NCBI GenBank assembly: GCA_003241875.1
Contig: QBLU01000008.1
Location: forward strand, 36,780-100,779
Direction: 5' to 3'
Length of the DNA: 64,000 nt
Source: Alphaproteobacteria bacterium
GTDB taxonomy: Bacteria > Pseudomonadota > Alphaproteobacteria > Sphingomonadales > Sphingomonadaceae
Both the position numbers and the translations under genes were made by a program. Below are positions 1 through 10,719 of this stretch, piece by piece. The notes beneath the pieces were generated by a model. That model saw only the letters and a list, made by a program, of their open reading frames with translations, did not search any database and was not told where the DNA came from. Each line of letters opens with the position of its first letter. Within the stretch, counting starts at the first letter, position 1.

Positions 1-39
1 GGGCACGGCGGCCGGATCGGTCAGCGACATGTCGGACAT
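1..39 (-). CDS. Possible 5' end of a gene leaving the window
   Basis: On the minus strand an ATG at 39 opens a frame reading MSDMSLTDPAAVP before the window ends. A GGGTGGGG stretch lies just upstream of it. The short divergent gap to the gene starting at 116 fits a real start. Thirteen codons are too few to name a family, so this is only a candidate partial gene. Confidence 0.3.
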   Translation of the reverse strand, partial: MSDMSLTDPAAVP

Positions 40-115
40 GCCCCACCCTTAGGTTGACGTCCACGGCAAGTCGACTCTCCTTGCCCAATCCGCCGCCTGC
101 TGGAATAGGCAGGGC

Positions 116-718
116 GTGCACCCCAACCCCGCCTTTCGCTTCCGGCCCGAAGACCCGGCGCTGGCCTTTGTCGCGGCGCACGGCTTTGGCCATCTGTTCG
201 GCATGACGCCCGATGGCCCGCGCGTCGCCCATGCGCCGCTGCTGGTGACGCTGGCCGGCACGCTGCGCTTTCACCTCGCCAATACCAACGCGCTGACGCC
301 GCATCTCGATGGCGAACCGCTGCTCGCCAGCATCGGCGGCCCCGGCAATTACGTCAGCCCCAACTGGTACGCTGACCCAGCCGCCAATGTGCCGACGTGG
401 AACTACCGCGCCGTCGAAATCGAGGGGGTGGTGAGAAAGCTTGGCTGGGACGATCTCGGCGACCTGCTCGACCTGTCGGCCGCCACCTTCGAGCCGCGGG
501 TCGGGGAGGACTGGACGATGGACAAGATGACGCCGGCGCGCCGTGACGGGATGATGAAGGCGATCACCGCCTTCGAGCTCAGCATCGACAGCGTCCGCAC
601 CACCGACAAGCACAGCCAGAACCGCAGCGAGGCCGATGCCCGCGGTGTCGTCGCCGCGCTGGAACGCATCGGCGAGGCCGGCGGCGCCCGCGAAATCCGG
701 CGGACCCGCGGATGGTGA
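116..718 (+). CDS. FMN-binding negative transcriptional regulator, PaiB family
   Basis: The product is 200 residues and resembles PaiB-type flavin-binding split-barrel proteins over its whole length. It opens with a HPNPAF stretch, contains the middle segment NYVSPNWYADP and WNYRAVEIEG, and ends in a basic tail, all usual for the family. PaiB homologues bind FMN and some are linked to transcriptional control or polyamine stress, but the substrate is not established here. The start is GTG with AGGCAGGG just upstream. The gene overlaps the next one by 7 bp, so the two are probably co-transcribed. Confidence 0.8.
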   Translation: MHPNPAFRFRPEDPALAFVAAHGFGHLFGMTPDGPRVAHAPLLVTLAGTLRFHLANTNALTPHLDGEPLLASIGGPGNYVSPNWYADPAANVPTWNYRAVEIEGVVRKLGWDDLGDLLDLSAATFEPRVGEDWTMDKMTPARRDGMMKAITAFELSIDSVRTTDKHSQNRSEADARGVVAALERIGEAGGAREIRRTRGW

Positions 719-1368
719 AGCTTGCCGTCTTCGATTGCGACGGGACGCTGATCGACAGCCAGGTCAACATCCTGCGGGCGATGGCGTCGACGTTCGACCG
801 GCACGGCCTGGCGCCGCCGCCTGAGCACGCCACCCGCCGCATCGTCGGCCTCAGCCTTGTCGAGGCGATGCAGGCGCTGCTGCCCGACGCCGAGCCGGCG
901 CTGCACGCCAGCCTGGCACAGGATTACAAGCACGCCTTCCAGCGGTTGCGCGCCGACAAGACTCTCGATCCCGAGCCGCTCTACGACGGCATCGCCGACA
1001 CGCTCGATCATTTGCGCGACAATGGCTGGCTGCTCGGCGTCGCCACCGGCAAGTCGGACCGCGGCCTGGCGCTGGCGCTGGCCCATCACGGCATCGCCGA
1101 CCACTTCATCACGCTGCAGACCGCCGATCGCCACCCGTCGAAGCCGCACCCGTCGATGCTGTGGACGGCGCTCGCCGACGCCGGCGCGACCAGCGGCGAC
1201 GCCGTGATCATCGGCGACACGGTGTTCGACATGGCGATGGGCGCCAACGCCGGGGTGCGGGCGATCGGCGTCGATTGGGGCTATCACGACGCCGCCGAAC
1301 TGATCGATGCCGGTGCCGTCGGGGTCGCGCTCGACAGCGCACATCTGCGGAGACTGATCGATGGCTGA
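712..1368 (+). CDS. HAD-superfamily hydrolase, phosphoglycolate phosphatase-like
   Basis: This is a 218-residue HAD subfamily IA phosphatase. Motif I is FDCDGTLIDS at residues 7-16, with the nucleophile Asp first in DCDGT. Motif II is VATGKS near residue 118, the motif III lysine is in HPSKPHP, and motif IV is IIGDTVFDM near residue 165. Homologues hydrolyse small phosphate esters in the cytosol, and phosphoglycolate is the usual guess. It overlaps the genes on both sides (7 and 8 bp), and the same HAD-ATP12 neighbourhood is common in sphingomonads. The true substrate cannot be read from sequence. Confidence 0.88.
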   Translation: MVKLAVFDCDGTLIDSQVNILRAMASTFDRHGLAPPPEHATRRIVGLSLVEAMQALLPDAEPALHASLAQDYKHAFQRLRADKTLDPEPLYDGIADTLDHLRDNGWLLGVATGKSDRGLALALAHHGIADHFITLQTADRHPSKPHPSMLWTALADAGATSGDAVIIGDTVFDMAMGANAGVRAIGVDWGYHDAAELIDAGAVGVALDSAHLRRLIDG

Positions 1369-1585
1369 CGAGCCCCCTGCCCCGATCCTGAGCGCCGCCG
1401 AGGCGAAGAAGCGTTTTGGCCTCTATCTCGTGCTGAAGCTCGCCGGCCTCGCGGCACTGGTCGGCGGCGTGGTGCTGCTGCGTGGCGGGACAACGGCGAT
1501 CGGCGGCATCCTGCTCGCCGTCGGCGGCGCCGCGCTGTTCGTGCGGCCGCGCCACCTTGGCCTGACGACGCGGCCGGAGCGATGA
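1361..1585 (+). CDS. Small two-helix membrane protein
   Basis: The product has 74 residues. A charged N-terminus (AAEAKKRFG) is followed by two hydrophobic helices at about residues 21-40 and 44-60, separated by a short GGTTA turn, then a basic tail. It overlaps the HAD gene upstream by 8 bp and the ATP12 gene downstream by 4 bp, so it is embedded in the operon and probably translationally coupled. I do not recognise a named family. It is most likely an inner-membrane protein of unknown role. Confidence 0.7.
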   Translation: MADEPPAPILSAAEAKKRFGLYLVLKLAGLAALVGGVVLLRGGTTAIGGILLAVGGAALFVRPRHLGLTTRPER

Positions 1586-2268
1586 AGCGGTTCTACAAGC
1601 AGGCCGAGGTCAGTGGTGCCGGGCCTTTCGGCGTCACCCTCGACGGTCGGCCGCTGCGGACCCCCGGGCGGCTGGCGCTCGACCTGCCGACACGGGCGCT
1701 GGCCGAGGCGATTGCCGCCGAATGGAACGCGCAAGGCGACGCCATCGTGCCGCGATCGATGCCGCTGACCGGACTGGCCAATGCCGCGGTCGAGCGGATT
1801 GCCCCCGATTCCGCGGGCTTCGCCGCCGGGCTGGCGCGCTTTGCCGAAACCGAACTGCTCGCCTATCGCGCCGATCGCCCGGCGGCACTGGTGACCCGCC
1901 AGCAGGCGGAATGGGACCCGCTGCTGGCCTGGGCACGGCGCCGCTACGATGTCGATTTCCGGCTGGTGACCGGCATCATCCATGCACCCCAGCCGCCGGC
2001 GACGCTGGCCCGCATCGGCGCTGCCTATGCGGCATTCGATGCCTTCCGGCTGGCGGCGCTCAATCCGGTGGTGACGATCTGCGGATCGGCGGTGATCGGG
2101 CTTGCCGTTGCCGAAGCCGAGATCGATGCCGACGCGGCCTGGGCGGTCGGCCATCTCGACGAGCTGTGGCAGGCGGAGCTTTGGGGCAAGGATCCGCTCG
2201 CCGAGGCCGGGCATGCCGAGCGGCAGGCCGAACTGGCGGCGGCGACGGGGTTGCTGCGGCTGCTGTAG
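1582..2268 (+). CDS. ATP12-family chaperone for F1-ATPase assembly
   Basis: The 228-residue product has the ATP12 pattern: an N-terminal [10 protein letters not shown], then [25 protein letters not shown] and the central [10 protein letters not shown] stretch. In mitochondria Atp12 binds the F1 alpha subunit during assembly, and alphaproteobacterial homologues are thought to do the same in the cytosol. The protein has a normal length for bacterial members. Its ATG overlaps the preceding small membrane gene by 4 bp (ATGA), so it belongs to the 116-2268 operon. Confidence 0.9.
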   Translation: MKRFYKQAEVSGAGPFGVTLDGRPLRTPGRLALDLPTRALAEAIAAEWNAQGDAIVPRSMPLTGLANAAVERIAPDSAGFAAGLARFAETELLAYRADRPAALVTRQQAEWDPLLAWARRRYDVDFRLVTGIIHAPQPPATLARIGAAYAAFDAFRLAALNPVVTICGSAVIGLAVAEAEIDADAAWAVGHLDELWQAELWGKDPLAEAGHAERQAELAAATGLLRLL

Positions 2269-2377
2269 CGGCTCCGGACTTCGCCGACCCCTGCCGCAAG
2301 CGGGAGGGGGAGCCGCTTCACCCTTTACCTATGCGCCGCCGCTGCTAAGCAATCGGGCAACAAAACCGGGGAACGCC

Positions 2378-3904
2378 ATGCTCAAGACCCTCGAAGAACT
2401 CGAACGCCGGCGCGACGCGGCACGCGCCGGTGGCGGGCCCAAGCGCGTCGATGCCCAGCACGCCAAGGGCCGGCTGACGGCGCGGGAGCGGCTCGACATC
2501 CTGCTCGACCCGGGCTCGTTCGAGGAGCTCGACATGTATGTCGAGCATAATTGCGTCGATTTCGGCATGGCCGAGCAGGTCATCCCCGGCGACGGCGTCG
2601 TTACCGGGTCCGGCACCATCAACGGCCGGCTGGTCTTTGTCTTTTCGCAGGATTTCACCGTCTTCGGCGGCTCGCTGTCTGAACGCCATGCCCAGAAGAT
2701 CTGCAAGATCATGGACATGGCGATGAAGGTCGGCGCGCCGGTCATCGGCCTCAACGACAGCGGCGGCGCGCGCATCCAGGAAGGTGTCGCCTCGCTCGGC
2801 GGCTATGCAGAAGTCTTCCAGCGCAATGTGCTGGCCAGCGGCGTCGTGCCGCAGATCTCGCTGATCATGGGGCCTTGTGCCGGCGGCGCGGTCTATTCGC
2901 CGGCGATGACCGACTTCATCTTCATGGTGAAGGATTCGTCCTACATGTTCGTGACTGGCCCCGATGTGGTCAAGACCGTCACTAACGAGGTCGTGACCCA
3001 GGAGGACCTTGGCGGCGCCATCACCCACACCACCAAGTCCGGCGTCGCCGATGTGGCGATGGAGGACGATGTCGATGCGCTGCTGCGCACCCGGCTGTTC
3101 TTCGACTTCCTGCCGCTCAACAACCGCGACGGCGCGCCCTATCGTCCGTCCGCCGACGATCCGGCACGCGTCGAGATGAGCCTCGATACGCTCGTCCCGC
3201 CATCGGCCAACAAGCCCTATGACATGCACGAGTTGATCCGGAAGGTTGCCGACGAGGGCGAGTTCTTCGAGCTGCAGCCGAGCCATGCCGGCAACATCAT
3301 CATCGGTTTCGCGCGGATCGAGGGCCACAGCGTCGGCATCGTCGCCAACCAGCCGATGGTGCTGGCCGGCTGCCTCGATATCAATTCATCCAAGAAAGCC
3401 GCGCGCTTCGTGCGCTTCTGCGATGCGTTCTCGATCCCGATCGTCACCTTCGTCGACGTCCCCGGCTTCCTGCCCGGCGTCGCGCAGGAGCATAATGGCA
3501 TCATCAAGCACGGCGCCAAGTTGCTGTTCGCCTATGCCGAAGCGACGGTGCCCAAGATCACCGTCATCACCAGGAAAGCCTATGGCGGCGCCTATGACGT
3601 GATGGCGTCGAAACACCTGCGCGGCGATCTGAACTATGCCTGGCCGACCGCCGAAATCGCCGTGATGGGCGCCAAGGGTGCTGTCGAAATCATCTTCCGC
3701 GGGAAATCCGCCGAGGAGATCGCCGCGCGCACCGCCGAGTATGAGGCGCGTTTCGCCAACCCGTTCGTGGCGGCGTCGAAGGGCTTCATCGACGAAGTCA
3801 TCATGCCGCATTCGACCCGGCGCCGCATCGCCCGCGGCCTTCAGGTGCTGCGCACCAAGAAGCTCGAAAACCCCTGGAAAAAGCACGACAACATTCCGCT
3901 GTAG
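2378..3904 (+). CDS. pccB: Propionyl-CoA carboxylase beta (carboxyltransferase) subunit
   Basis: The 508-residue product is a biotin-dependent acyl-CoA carboxyltransferase. Family signatures are [19 protein letters not shown] at the N-terminus, the oxyanion glycine pairs [11 protein letters not shown] and [12 protein letters not shown], and [14 protein letters not shown] with [11 protein letters not shown] in the second half. It transfers carboxyl from carboxybiotin to propionyl-CoA to give methylmalonyl-CoA. The frame is open further upstream, but ATG at 2378 gives the family's usual start [12 protein letters not shown] and length. The alpha subunit is encoded separately at 7187. Confidence 0.95.
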   Translation: MLKTLEELERRRDAARAGGGPKRVDAQHAKGRLTARERLDILLDPGSFEELDMYVEHNCVDFGMAEQVIPGDGVVTGSGTINGRLVFVFSQDFTVFGGSLSERHAQKICKIMDMAMKVGAPVIGLNDSGGARIQEGVASLGGYAEVFQRNVLASGVVPQISLIMGPCAGGAVYSPAMTDFIFMVKDSSYMFVTGPDVVKTVTNEVVTQEDLGGAITHTTKSGVADVAMEDDVDALLRTRLFFDFLPLNNRDGAPYRPSADDPARVEMSLDTLVPPSANKPYDMHELIRKVADEGEFFELQPSHAGNIIIGFARIEGHSVGIVANQPMVLAGCLDINSSKKAARFVRFCDAFSIPIVTFVDVPGFLPGVAQEHNGIIKHGAKLLFAYAEATVPKITVITRKAYGGAYDVMASKHLRGDLNYAWPTAEIAVMGAKGAVEIIFRGKSAEEIAARTAEYEARFANPFVAASKGFIDEVIMPHSTRRRIARGLQVLRTKKLENPWKKHDNIPL

Positions 3905-3910
3905 CGTCGT

Positions 3911-5170
3911 TCAGGCCGGCGCCAGCCGAGTTCGGATCCTGTCGGGGTCGAGACCGAACTGGGCAAGATCATAGTGGTGCTGGTGTCGGGCACCCGACCG
4001 CGACAGAAAGGCCGCCATCCGGTCGATGACCGGGCCTGGCAGCGGTATCTGCAAGAAGTCGTAGATGTGGTACAGTTCGGCGCGCCAGTCATGGTCCATG
4101 GCGGCATAATCGATCGCCAGATAGGGCGTGCCGCCGGTGGCCAGCACATCCCGGCGGATGCGGTCGCGCAGCGCCATCTTGTGCAACCATTCGCCGCCGA
4201 TCCACTGCGGGTCGACGCTATCCGACTGCATGGCCATCTGGTTGTGTACAAGCGAGGTTGATGACGCCAGCGTCGTCGCCGCATCGCGATCGAGGCAGAG
4301 CAACCGGGCATCGGGAAAGACCTTGAGCAGCGCGGCGAGGTCCTGGCTGAACTGCGGGACCTTCAGCACCCAGGGCCGGTCCGCAGCCGCGGTGCGGCCC
4401 CGAAGCCAGCGCGTGATCTGCAACAACGCCTTGAACTCCGCATAGACGGGTTCACGGTCGATGGTTTCACAGGCGCGGGCATAATCCGGCACGCGCCACT
4501 GGATTTCATACTGGCTGCTGCACATGGTGACGCCGAGCAGCCCGGCCTCCTCATCGGCAGCGCCGGCCGCGGTCGGATGAATGACCGTGAAGCCCGGGTT
4601 GATGGCGCGCGTACCGGCAAGCCAGAGCGCGGCCCTGGCGCGGCGCAGGTCGAGGCGCGACGGCCGGGCGCTGCCGATCGGCAGCCAGCTTTCGAACAAC
4701 CTCGTATGGTCGAGACGAGGATCGGCGGCAAGCAAGCGCTGCAGCCGGGTCGTGCCCGATCGCATCTGGCCGATGATGACGATCGGCGCGGTGATCGGCA
4801 GCGCCGCAATCTCGGGATTGGCACGCCAGATGGCACGCGCGCGCAGCCGCGCGGCCAAGGCTCCGGTAAGCTGACTCTCGGCGACGATTTCGCCGATCGG
4901 GCTGAGATTGGCGCCTGCCAACGCGCTCGTCAGGCACTCTAGCAGCGCGCGCCATTGCCCCGCCTCTCCGAAGTTATCGACTCCGATCTGCCGCACGGCC
5001 CTCGCCAGCAAAGCCTCCGGCTCCAGCACCGGGCGTGGCCGAAGCCCGGCAGACCAAAGCCTGGAAATCGTTGCATTGAGCGCCGGGAGCGAAATCAGCC
5101 CGGGCCGGAACTGCGGCGCCGACGTCGCAGCGGGGGTGAAGCGCAGGGCATCGGCGGTATCGAGGTACAT
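3911..5170 (-). CDS. Sulfotransferase family protein
   Basis: This is a PAPS-dependent sulfotransferase-like protein of about 419 residues. The 5'-phosphosulfate loop is PIVIIGQMRSGTTRLQRLL and the 3'-phosphate region is LLCLDRDAATTLASS, as in the Sulfotransfer_3 group. These enzymes move sulfate to hydroxyl or amine groups of a small molecule or saccharide; the acceptor is unknown. The frame stays open to 5365, with alternative ATGs at 5290 and 5365. I chose 5170 because a GGACGGA site precedes it and the extra N-terminus looks non-conserved, but the start is uncertain. It converges on pccB with a 6-bp gap. Confidence 0.8.
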   Translation of the reverse strand: MYLDTADALRFTPAATSAPQFRPGLISLPALNATISRLWSAGLRPRPVLEPEALLARAVRQIGVDNFGEAGQWRALLECLTSALAGANLSPIGEIVAESQLTGALAARLRARAIWRANPEIAALPITAPIVIIGQMRSGTTRLQRLLAADPRLDHTRLFESWLPIGSARPSRLDLRRARAALWLAGTRAINPGFTVIHPTAAGAADEEAGLLGVTMCSSQYEIQWRVPDYARACETIDREPVYAEFKALLQITRWLRGRTAAADRPWVLKVPQFSQDLAALLKVFPDARLLCLDRDAATTLASSTSLVHNQMAMQSDSVDPQWIGGEWLHKMALRDRIRRDVLATGGTPYLAIDYAAMDHDWRAELYHIYDFLQIPLPGPVIDRMAAFLSRSGARHQHHYDLAQFGLDPDRIRTRLAPA

Positions 5171-5364
5171 CAGGTCCGTCCGGCAAGGCCGCAGCCCGCG
5201 GCGGTCTGGCTTCGCAAACGCGGCGGTACTGCCGCGGTTCAGCCCTGCATCGACACGTCCTGTCGTCGCGGCCGGAATTCGCCGCGACATCTCGTCGCCA
5301 CCGGGACGCCGCTCGACCGTTGAGGCCTCTACCCTTGGCACCGACCAATCGCTATGGCTCGGCA

Positions 5365-5844
5365 ATGGCTGCGCCCACGCTTTATGACTTGCTGAAATTC
5401 CTGCACATCACCGGCATCATCATGCTGATGGGCAACATCACGGCGACGGCGATCTGGAAATTCTTTGCCGATCGTACCGGCGATGCGCGGGTCGTCGGTT
5501 TTGCCCAGAAACTCGTCACTTACACCGACTGGATGCTGACCTTCTGGGGGGTCGTGCTGACGATCGGCGGCGGCTATGGCGCGGCCTGGGCGGGACGTTA
5601 CGACCTGGTCGGCGACCGCTGGCTGCTGTGGAGCCAGGGGCTGTTCCTGATTGCCGGGCTGATCTGGCTCGGGCTGCTGGTGCCCATCCAGATTCGGCAG
5701 GCGCGCGCCGCGCGGGCGTTCGCGGGCGGTGCCGACATTCCCGACAGCTACCGCCGCGACAGCCGCCGCTGGATCGTCTGGGGGCTGGTGGCGACGCTGC
5801 CGCTGATCGCGGTCACCTGGCTGATGGTGGCCAAGCCGCCCTGA
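5365..5844 (+). CDS. DUF2269 integral membrane protein
   Basis: The 159-residue product has four predicted membrane helices at about residues 10-30, 51-72, 88-110 and 137-156. It begins TLYDLLKFLHITGIIMLMG, which is typical of DUF2269 proteins, and carries a cytoplasmic basic loop QIRQARAARAF. The function of the family is unknown. ATG at 5365 is preferred over an in-frame ATG at 5320 because it starts at the conserved helix. It is divergent from the sulfotransferase gene. Confidence 0.85.
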   Translation: MAAPTLYDLLKFLHITGIIMLMGNITATAIWKFFADRTGDARVVGFAQKLVTYTDWMLTFWGVVLTIGGGYGAAWAGRYDLVGDRWLLWSQGLFLIAGLIWLGLLVPIQIRQARAARAFAGGADIPDSYRRDSRRWIVWGLVATLPLIAVTWLMVAKPP

Positions 5845-6094
5845 GTCGCCGACATCGGCGTGCGAAGGCCCCCGGACGCTAGGCAGACATGCAAAAAAGT
5901 TGCCGGCCGCTGCACTGCGGCAAGCCTTTGAGTGTCAAACACAAAAACTCACGTCACAACTCGGACAGCCGATAATAGCGCGTCCATGTGACACTATGAT
6001 GACATCAAGGTCTTGATCGCACGGCCGACGAGGCGCAGCCTTCTCGACATCACGCGCGAACGGGCTGCGTCCGGCCCGGCCAGGGAGACCGACC
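5845..6094. other. Intergenic region with inverted repeats, likely promoter of the gene at 6095
   Basis: This 250-bp gap has no convincing gene. It holds a hairpin with TTGCCG/CGGCAA arms near 5900-5923, a perfect short palindrome TTTGA-GTG-TCAAA at 5927-5939, and AT-rich hexamers (GATAAT near 5971, TATGAT near 5996) that could act as -10 boxes. No clear -35 could be assigned. Confidence 0.4.
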
Positions 6095-6394
6095 ATGACT
6101 GCAAACCGTCTGCTGCCGTTGCTCGCCGGTGCCATGATGGCCCTGTCGGCGCCGGTCATCGCCAGCCCGACATCCGACAGCGTGCGCATCGACACCAGCA
6201 GCATCGACCTCGGCTCGGCCGATGGCCGCCAGCTGCTCGAGCGGCGGGTCGACCGGGCGATCAGTGCCCTGTGCGGCGCGCCGGTGTTCGGCACGCGCGA
6301 CGAGGCCGACGAGCTGCGAGCCTGCCGCAACGAGCACCGCGCCGCGGTCGAGCCGCAATTGCGCGCCGTCCTGGCCCGCGCCGGCAACGACTGA
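6095..6394 (+). CDS. Small exported protein, UrrA-like family
   Basis: The 99-residue product has a signal peptide (MTANRLLPLLAGAMMALSAPVIAS) and a mature part of about 75 residues. The pattern VRIDTSSIDLGSADG, then RRVDRAISALCG and ELRACRNE resembles small periplasmic UrrA-family proteins common in Sphingomonadales and Caulobacterales. Two cysteines in the mature part could form a disulfide. Function is unknown. A GGGAG Shine-Dalgarno site precedes the ATG. Confidence 0.7.
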   Translation: MTANRLLPLLAGAMMALSAPVIASPTSDSVRIDTSSIDLGSADGRQLLERRVDRAISALCGAPVFGTRDEADELRACRNEHRAAVEPQLRAVLARAGND

Positions 6395-6489
6395 CCAAGG
6401 CCCGCGCCTGGTCTCCGCCGGGCAAGTTGGGGAACCGCGAGGGTTAGGGACCGTTGCTTCGGGAGAGCCCGGCATCGAGGAGACCCCCA

Positions 6490-7119
6490 TTGACCCGCTT
6501 GCGCCCCCGCGCCGTTTTGATCACCGCCGCTATGCTGGCCGTTTCCGCCTGCTCTCAGACGGACGCCGACGCAACGAGCACGGTAACGACATCGACCGCT
6601 GCGGATCCAACCTCCGCTGCGGCGGCGGTTCCGGAGGCATTACAGGGCATTCCCGGCGTCGACCAGGTCCCGGCCGCGATCCTGCCGCAGTTGGTTGCCG
6701 ATGTGAAGCCGCACTGGACCCGCTGTGGTGATCAGATGGTTTCGCAGGTCTTCGGGCCCAACGGGCGCAGCGAGGGCTTCATCGTTGCCAGCGACGTTTC
6801 GTTCCAGTTCGTTGAGGGCGCCATCGACGTTCCCAGCCAGCAGCAGGGTGTCACCAAGCGGTTGAGCATCAACCTGCGTTCAGACAAATACGCCCAGTAT
6901 TTCGGTGAGGGCGTCGAGCGCACCGATATCAGTGGACGCACGATCACGCTGGCCGGCTGGAGCGACGAGCAGCCGCTGACAGCGCCCTTGCCCCATTGGC
7001 GCGCCGACGAGGTCAACGGGACCTGGACTGCCGATTTCCGCCGCAATGCGGCCGATGCCAGCACATGGCGCGAACGCTATCGGGCCGCCGACTGTGCCGC
7101 GGTCCCCGCGCGCAGTTGA
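6490..7119 (+). CDS. Predicted lipoprotein of unknown function
   Basis: The product is about 209 residues with a basic N-terminus, a hydrophobic stretch AVLITAAMLAVSACS and a VSAC lipobox, so it is probably a lipoprotein. The mature part starts with a Thr/Ala/Ser-rich linker and continues with a region rich in beta-strand patterns. I do not recognise a family. TTG at 6490 is chosen because GAGGAGA lies about 6 nt upstream and the signal peptide then has normal length; another TTG at 6454 is possible. Confidence 0.65.
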   Translation: MTRLRPRAVLITAAMLAVSACSQTDADATSTVTTSTAADPTSAAAAVPEALQGIPGVDQVPAAILPQLVADVKPHWTRCGDQMVSQVFGPNGRSEGFIVASDVSFQFVEGAIDVPSQQQGVTKRLSINLRSDKYAQYFGEGVERTDISGRTITLAGWSDEQPLTAPLPHWRADEVNGTWTADFRRNAADASTWRERYRAADCAAVPARS

Positions 7120-7186
7120 CCGCGCATAGCGGCAGCTTGACGTCGGCGCGGTTCATCGCTTGAACAGCGAGCGTCAGGGAGCGCCG

Positions 7187-9202
<2,016 letters not shown>

Positions 9203-9226
9203 GCCGAACCCGCCTAGGTCAGGGCG

Positions 9227-9499
9227 TCAGTCCTTGCCGAACAGCTTGTGCAACTCGTCCTTGGCATCCTCCAGCACCTTCACCTGCGCCTTGGGCAGAT
9301 TATGGCCGGCGCGATTGATGTAAAATGTCAGCATGCCCATCGCCGACTGCAGCGGCGTGCCCTTGCGCCGCTTGCTGGCCTCGGCAGCCTTCTTCAGGCC
9401 GCGGGCAATGACGGCCGGATCGTCCTTCTTGAACAACCCCTCCTCGACATCGAGCGCGTCCGAATGTTCGGTGACATCCTGCGACCATTCATCGACCAT
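9227..9499 (-). CDS. DUF3175 family protein
   Basis: The 90-residue product has the DUF3175 pattern: WSQDVTEHSDALDVEEGLF, then KKAAEASKRRKGTP, SAMGMLTFYINRAG and a C-terminal LEDAKDELHKLFG. It is soluble, lysine-rich and of normal length for the family. The biochemical role is unknown. It lies 35 bp from ada on the same strand, and may be co-transcribed with it. Confidence 0.85.
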   Translation of the reverse strand: MVDEWSQDVTEHSDALDVEEGLFKKDDPAVIARGLKKAAEASKRRKGTPLQSAMGMLTFYINRAGHNLPKAQVKVLEDAKDELHKLFGKD

Positions 9500-9534
9500 G
9501 GCGGCGTCCTCCTCGCCGCTTCAATGCGCAGGCC

Positions 9535-10632
9535 TCAGCCGCGGTTGCCCGCCTTCTCATGGTCCAGCAGCCAGGCCTTGCGCTCGACACCGCCGGCATA
9601 GCCGGTGAGCGTGCCGTTGGCGCCGATGACGCGGTGACAGGGCACGACGATGCCGATCGGGTTGCTGCCGTTGGCGAGCCCGACGGCGCGGGCGGCGCCG
9701 GGCTTTCCCAGCAGCGCCGCCAGCGCGCCATAACCGCTGGTCTGGCCGGCCGGGATCCGGCGCAGCGCCGCCCAGACGCTTTTCTGGAAGGGGGTGCCGC
9801 CGGTGGCGACGGGCAAGGCATCGAGCGCCGCGAGGTCGCCTGCGAAATAGGCATCGAGCGCAGCGGCCACCGGCGCCGGCGCCGGGCCGTCGACGAGGGC
9901 ATAGGCGCCGTAGTGCCGCGCCAGCAGCCGGTGCATGCGTTCCTCGAAATCGCTGAAGTCTAGCGCGCGCAGCACGCCGTCCGCATCGGTGACGACGAGA
10001 ACTTCAAAGGCCGGGGCCTGGTAGCGGGTCAGCGTCAATTGCATGGCGGCGGCTCCTGATGTGCGGCGGCGGCGGCCGGCCGGGGTTTCGCCATGGACGA
10101 CGGCGAAGACTTCGTTGAAACGGCGAACACTGCCGAACCCGGCCGCCGCGGCGATCTCGGCCATCGGCATCCGGCCTGCGTCGATCAGGCGGACCGCAGC
10201 GGCCAGTCGCTTGGCCTGGGCGACGGCGACCGGCGAGACGCCGAGATGCTTGGCGAACAGCCGCCGCACCTGGCGAGCGCCGACGCCGAGCTTGTCGCCC
10301 AACAGCTCGACCGCCGCCGGGCTTTCGCCGGCATCAAGCGCGCCGCTATCGATCAGGGTAAGCGCGCGGCGGACGCTGGCAGCGGAGCCGTTCCACGCCG
10401 GGGAGCCGGGCGCGCTTTCGGGACGGCAACGCTTGCAGGCGCGAAAGCCGGCCGCCACGGCTTCGGCGGCGGTGGCGACAAAGACGCAGTTTTTCGGCAG
10501 CGGCGGTCGCGCCGGACAGACCGGGCGGCAGTAAATGCCGGTGGTCTTCACACAGGTGAAGAAGACGCCATCATAGCTGCGGTCGCGGCGTTGTAAGGCG
10601 GCGAGACAGATGTCGGGGTGGGGAACAGTCAT
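9535..10632 (-). CDS. ada: Ada: methylation-responsive regulator and O6-methylguanine-DNA methyltransferase
   Basis: The 365-residue product has the three classical Ada parts. The N-terminal zinc domain has Cys35, Cys39, Cys66 and Cys69, with spacing as in E. coli Ada (C38/C42/C69/C72); the first is the expected methyl-phosphotriester acceptor. An AraC-type helix-turn-helix follows (about residues 85-190). The C-terminal methyltransferase carries PCHRV with acceptor Cys332. It repairs O6-methylguanine and, once methylated, normally activates repair genes including itself. Confidence 0.95.
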   Translation of the reverse strand: MTVPHPDICLAALQRRDRSYDGVFFTCVKTTGIYCRPVCPARPPLPKNCVFVATAAEAVAAGFRACKRCRPESAPGSPAWNGSAASVRRALTLIDSGALDAGESPAAVELLGDKLGVGARQVRRLFAKHLGVSPVAVAQAKRLAAAVRLIDAGRMPMAEIAAAAGFGSVRRFNEVFAVVHGETPAGRRRRTSGAAAMQLTLTRYQAPAFEVLVVTDADGVLRALDFSDFEERMHRLLARHYGAYALVDGPAPAPVAAALDAYFAGDLAALDALPVATGGTPFQKSVWAALRRIPAGQTSGYGALAALLGKPGAARAVGLANGSNPIGIVVPCHRVIGANGTLTGYAGGVERKAWLLDHEKAGNRG

Positions 10633-10719
10633 GACGCCGGTGTAGCGCCGACGCGCAATGAAGTCTGGCGGTTTTCGGACGCCGTTGCTCTCCCTTCCTT
10701 TCAGGAGGGGAGCCGTAGA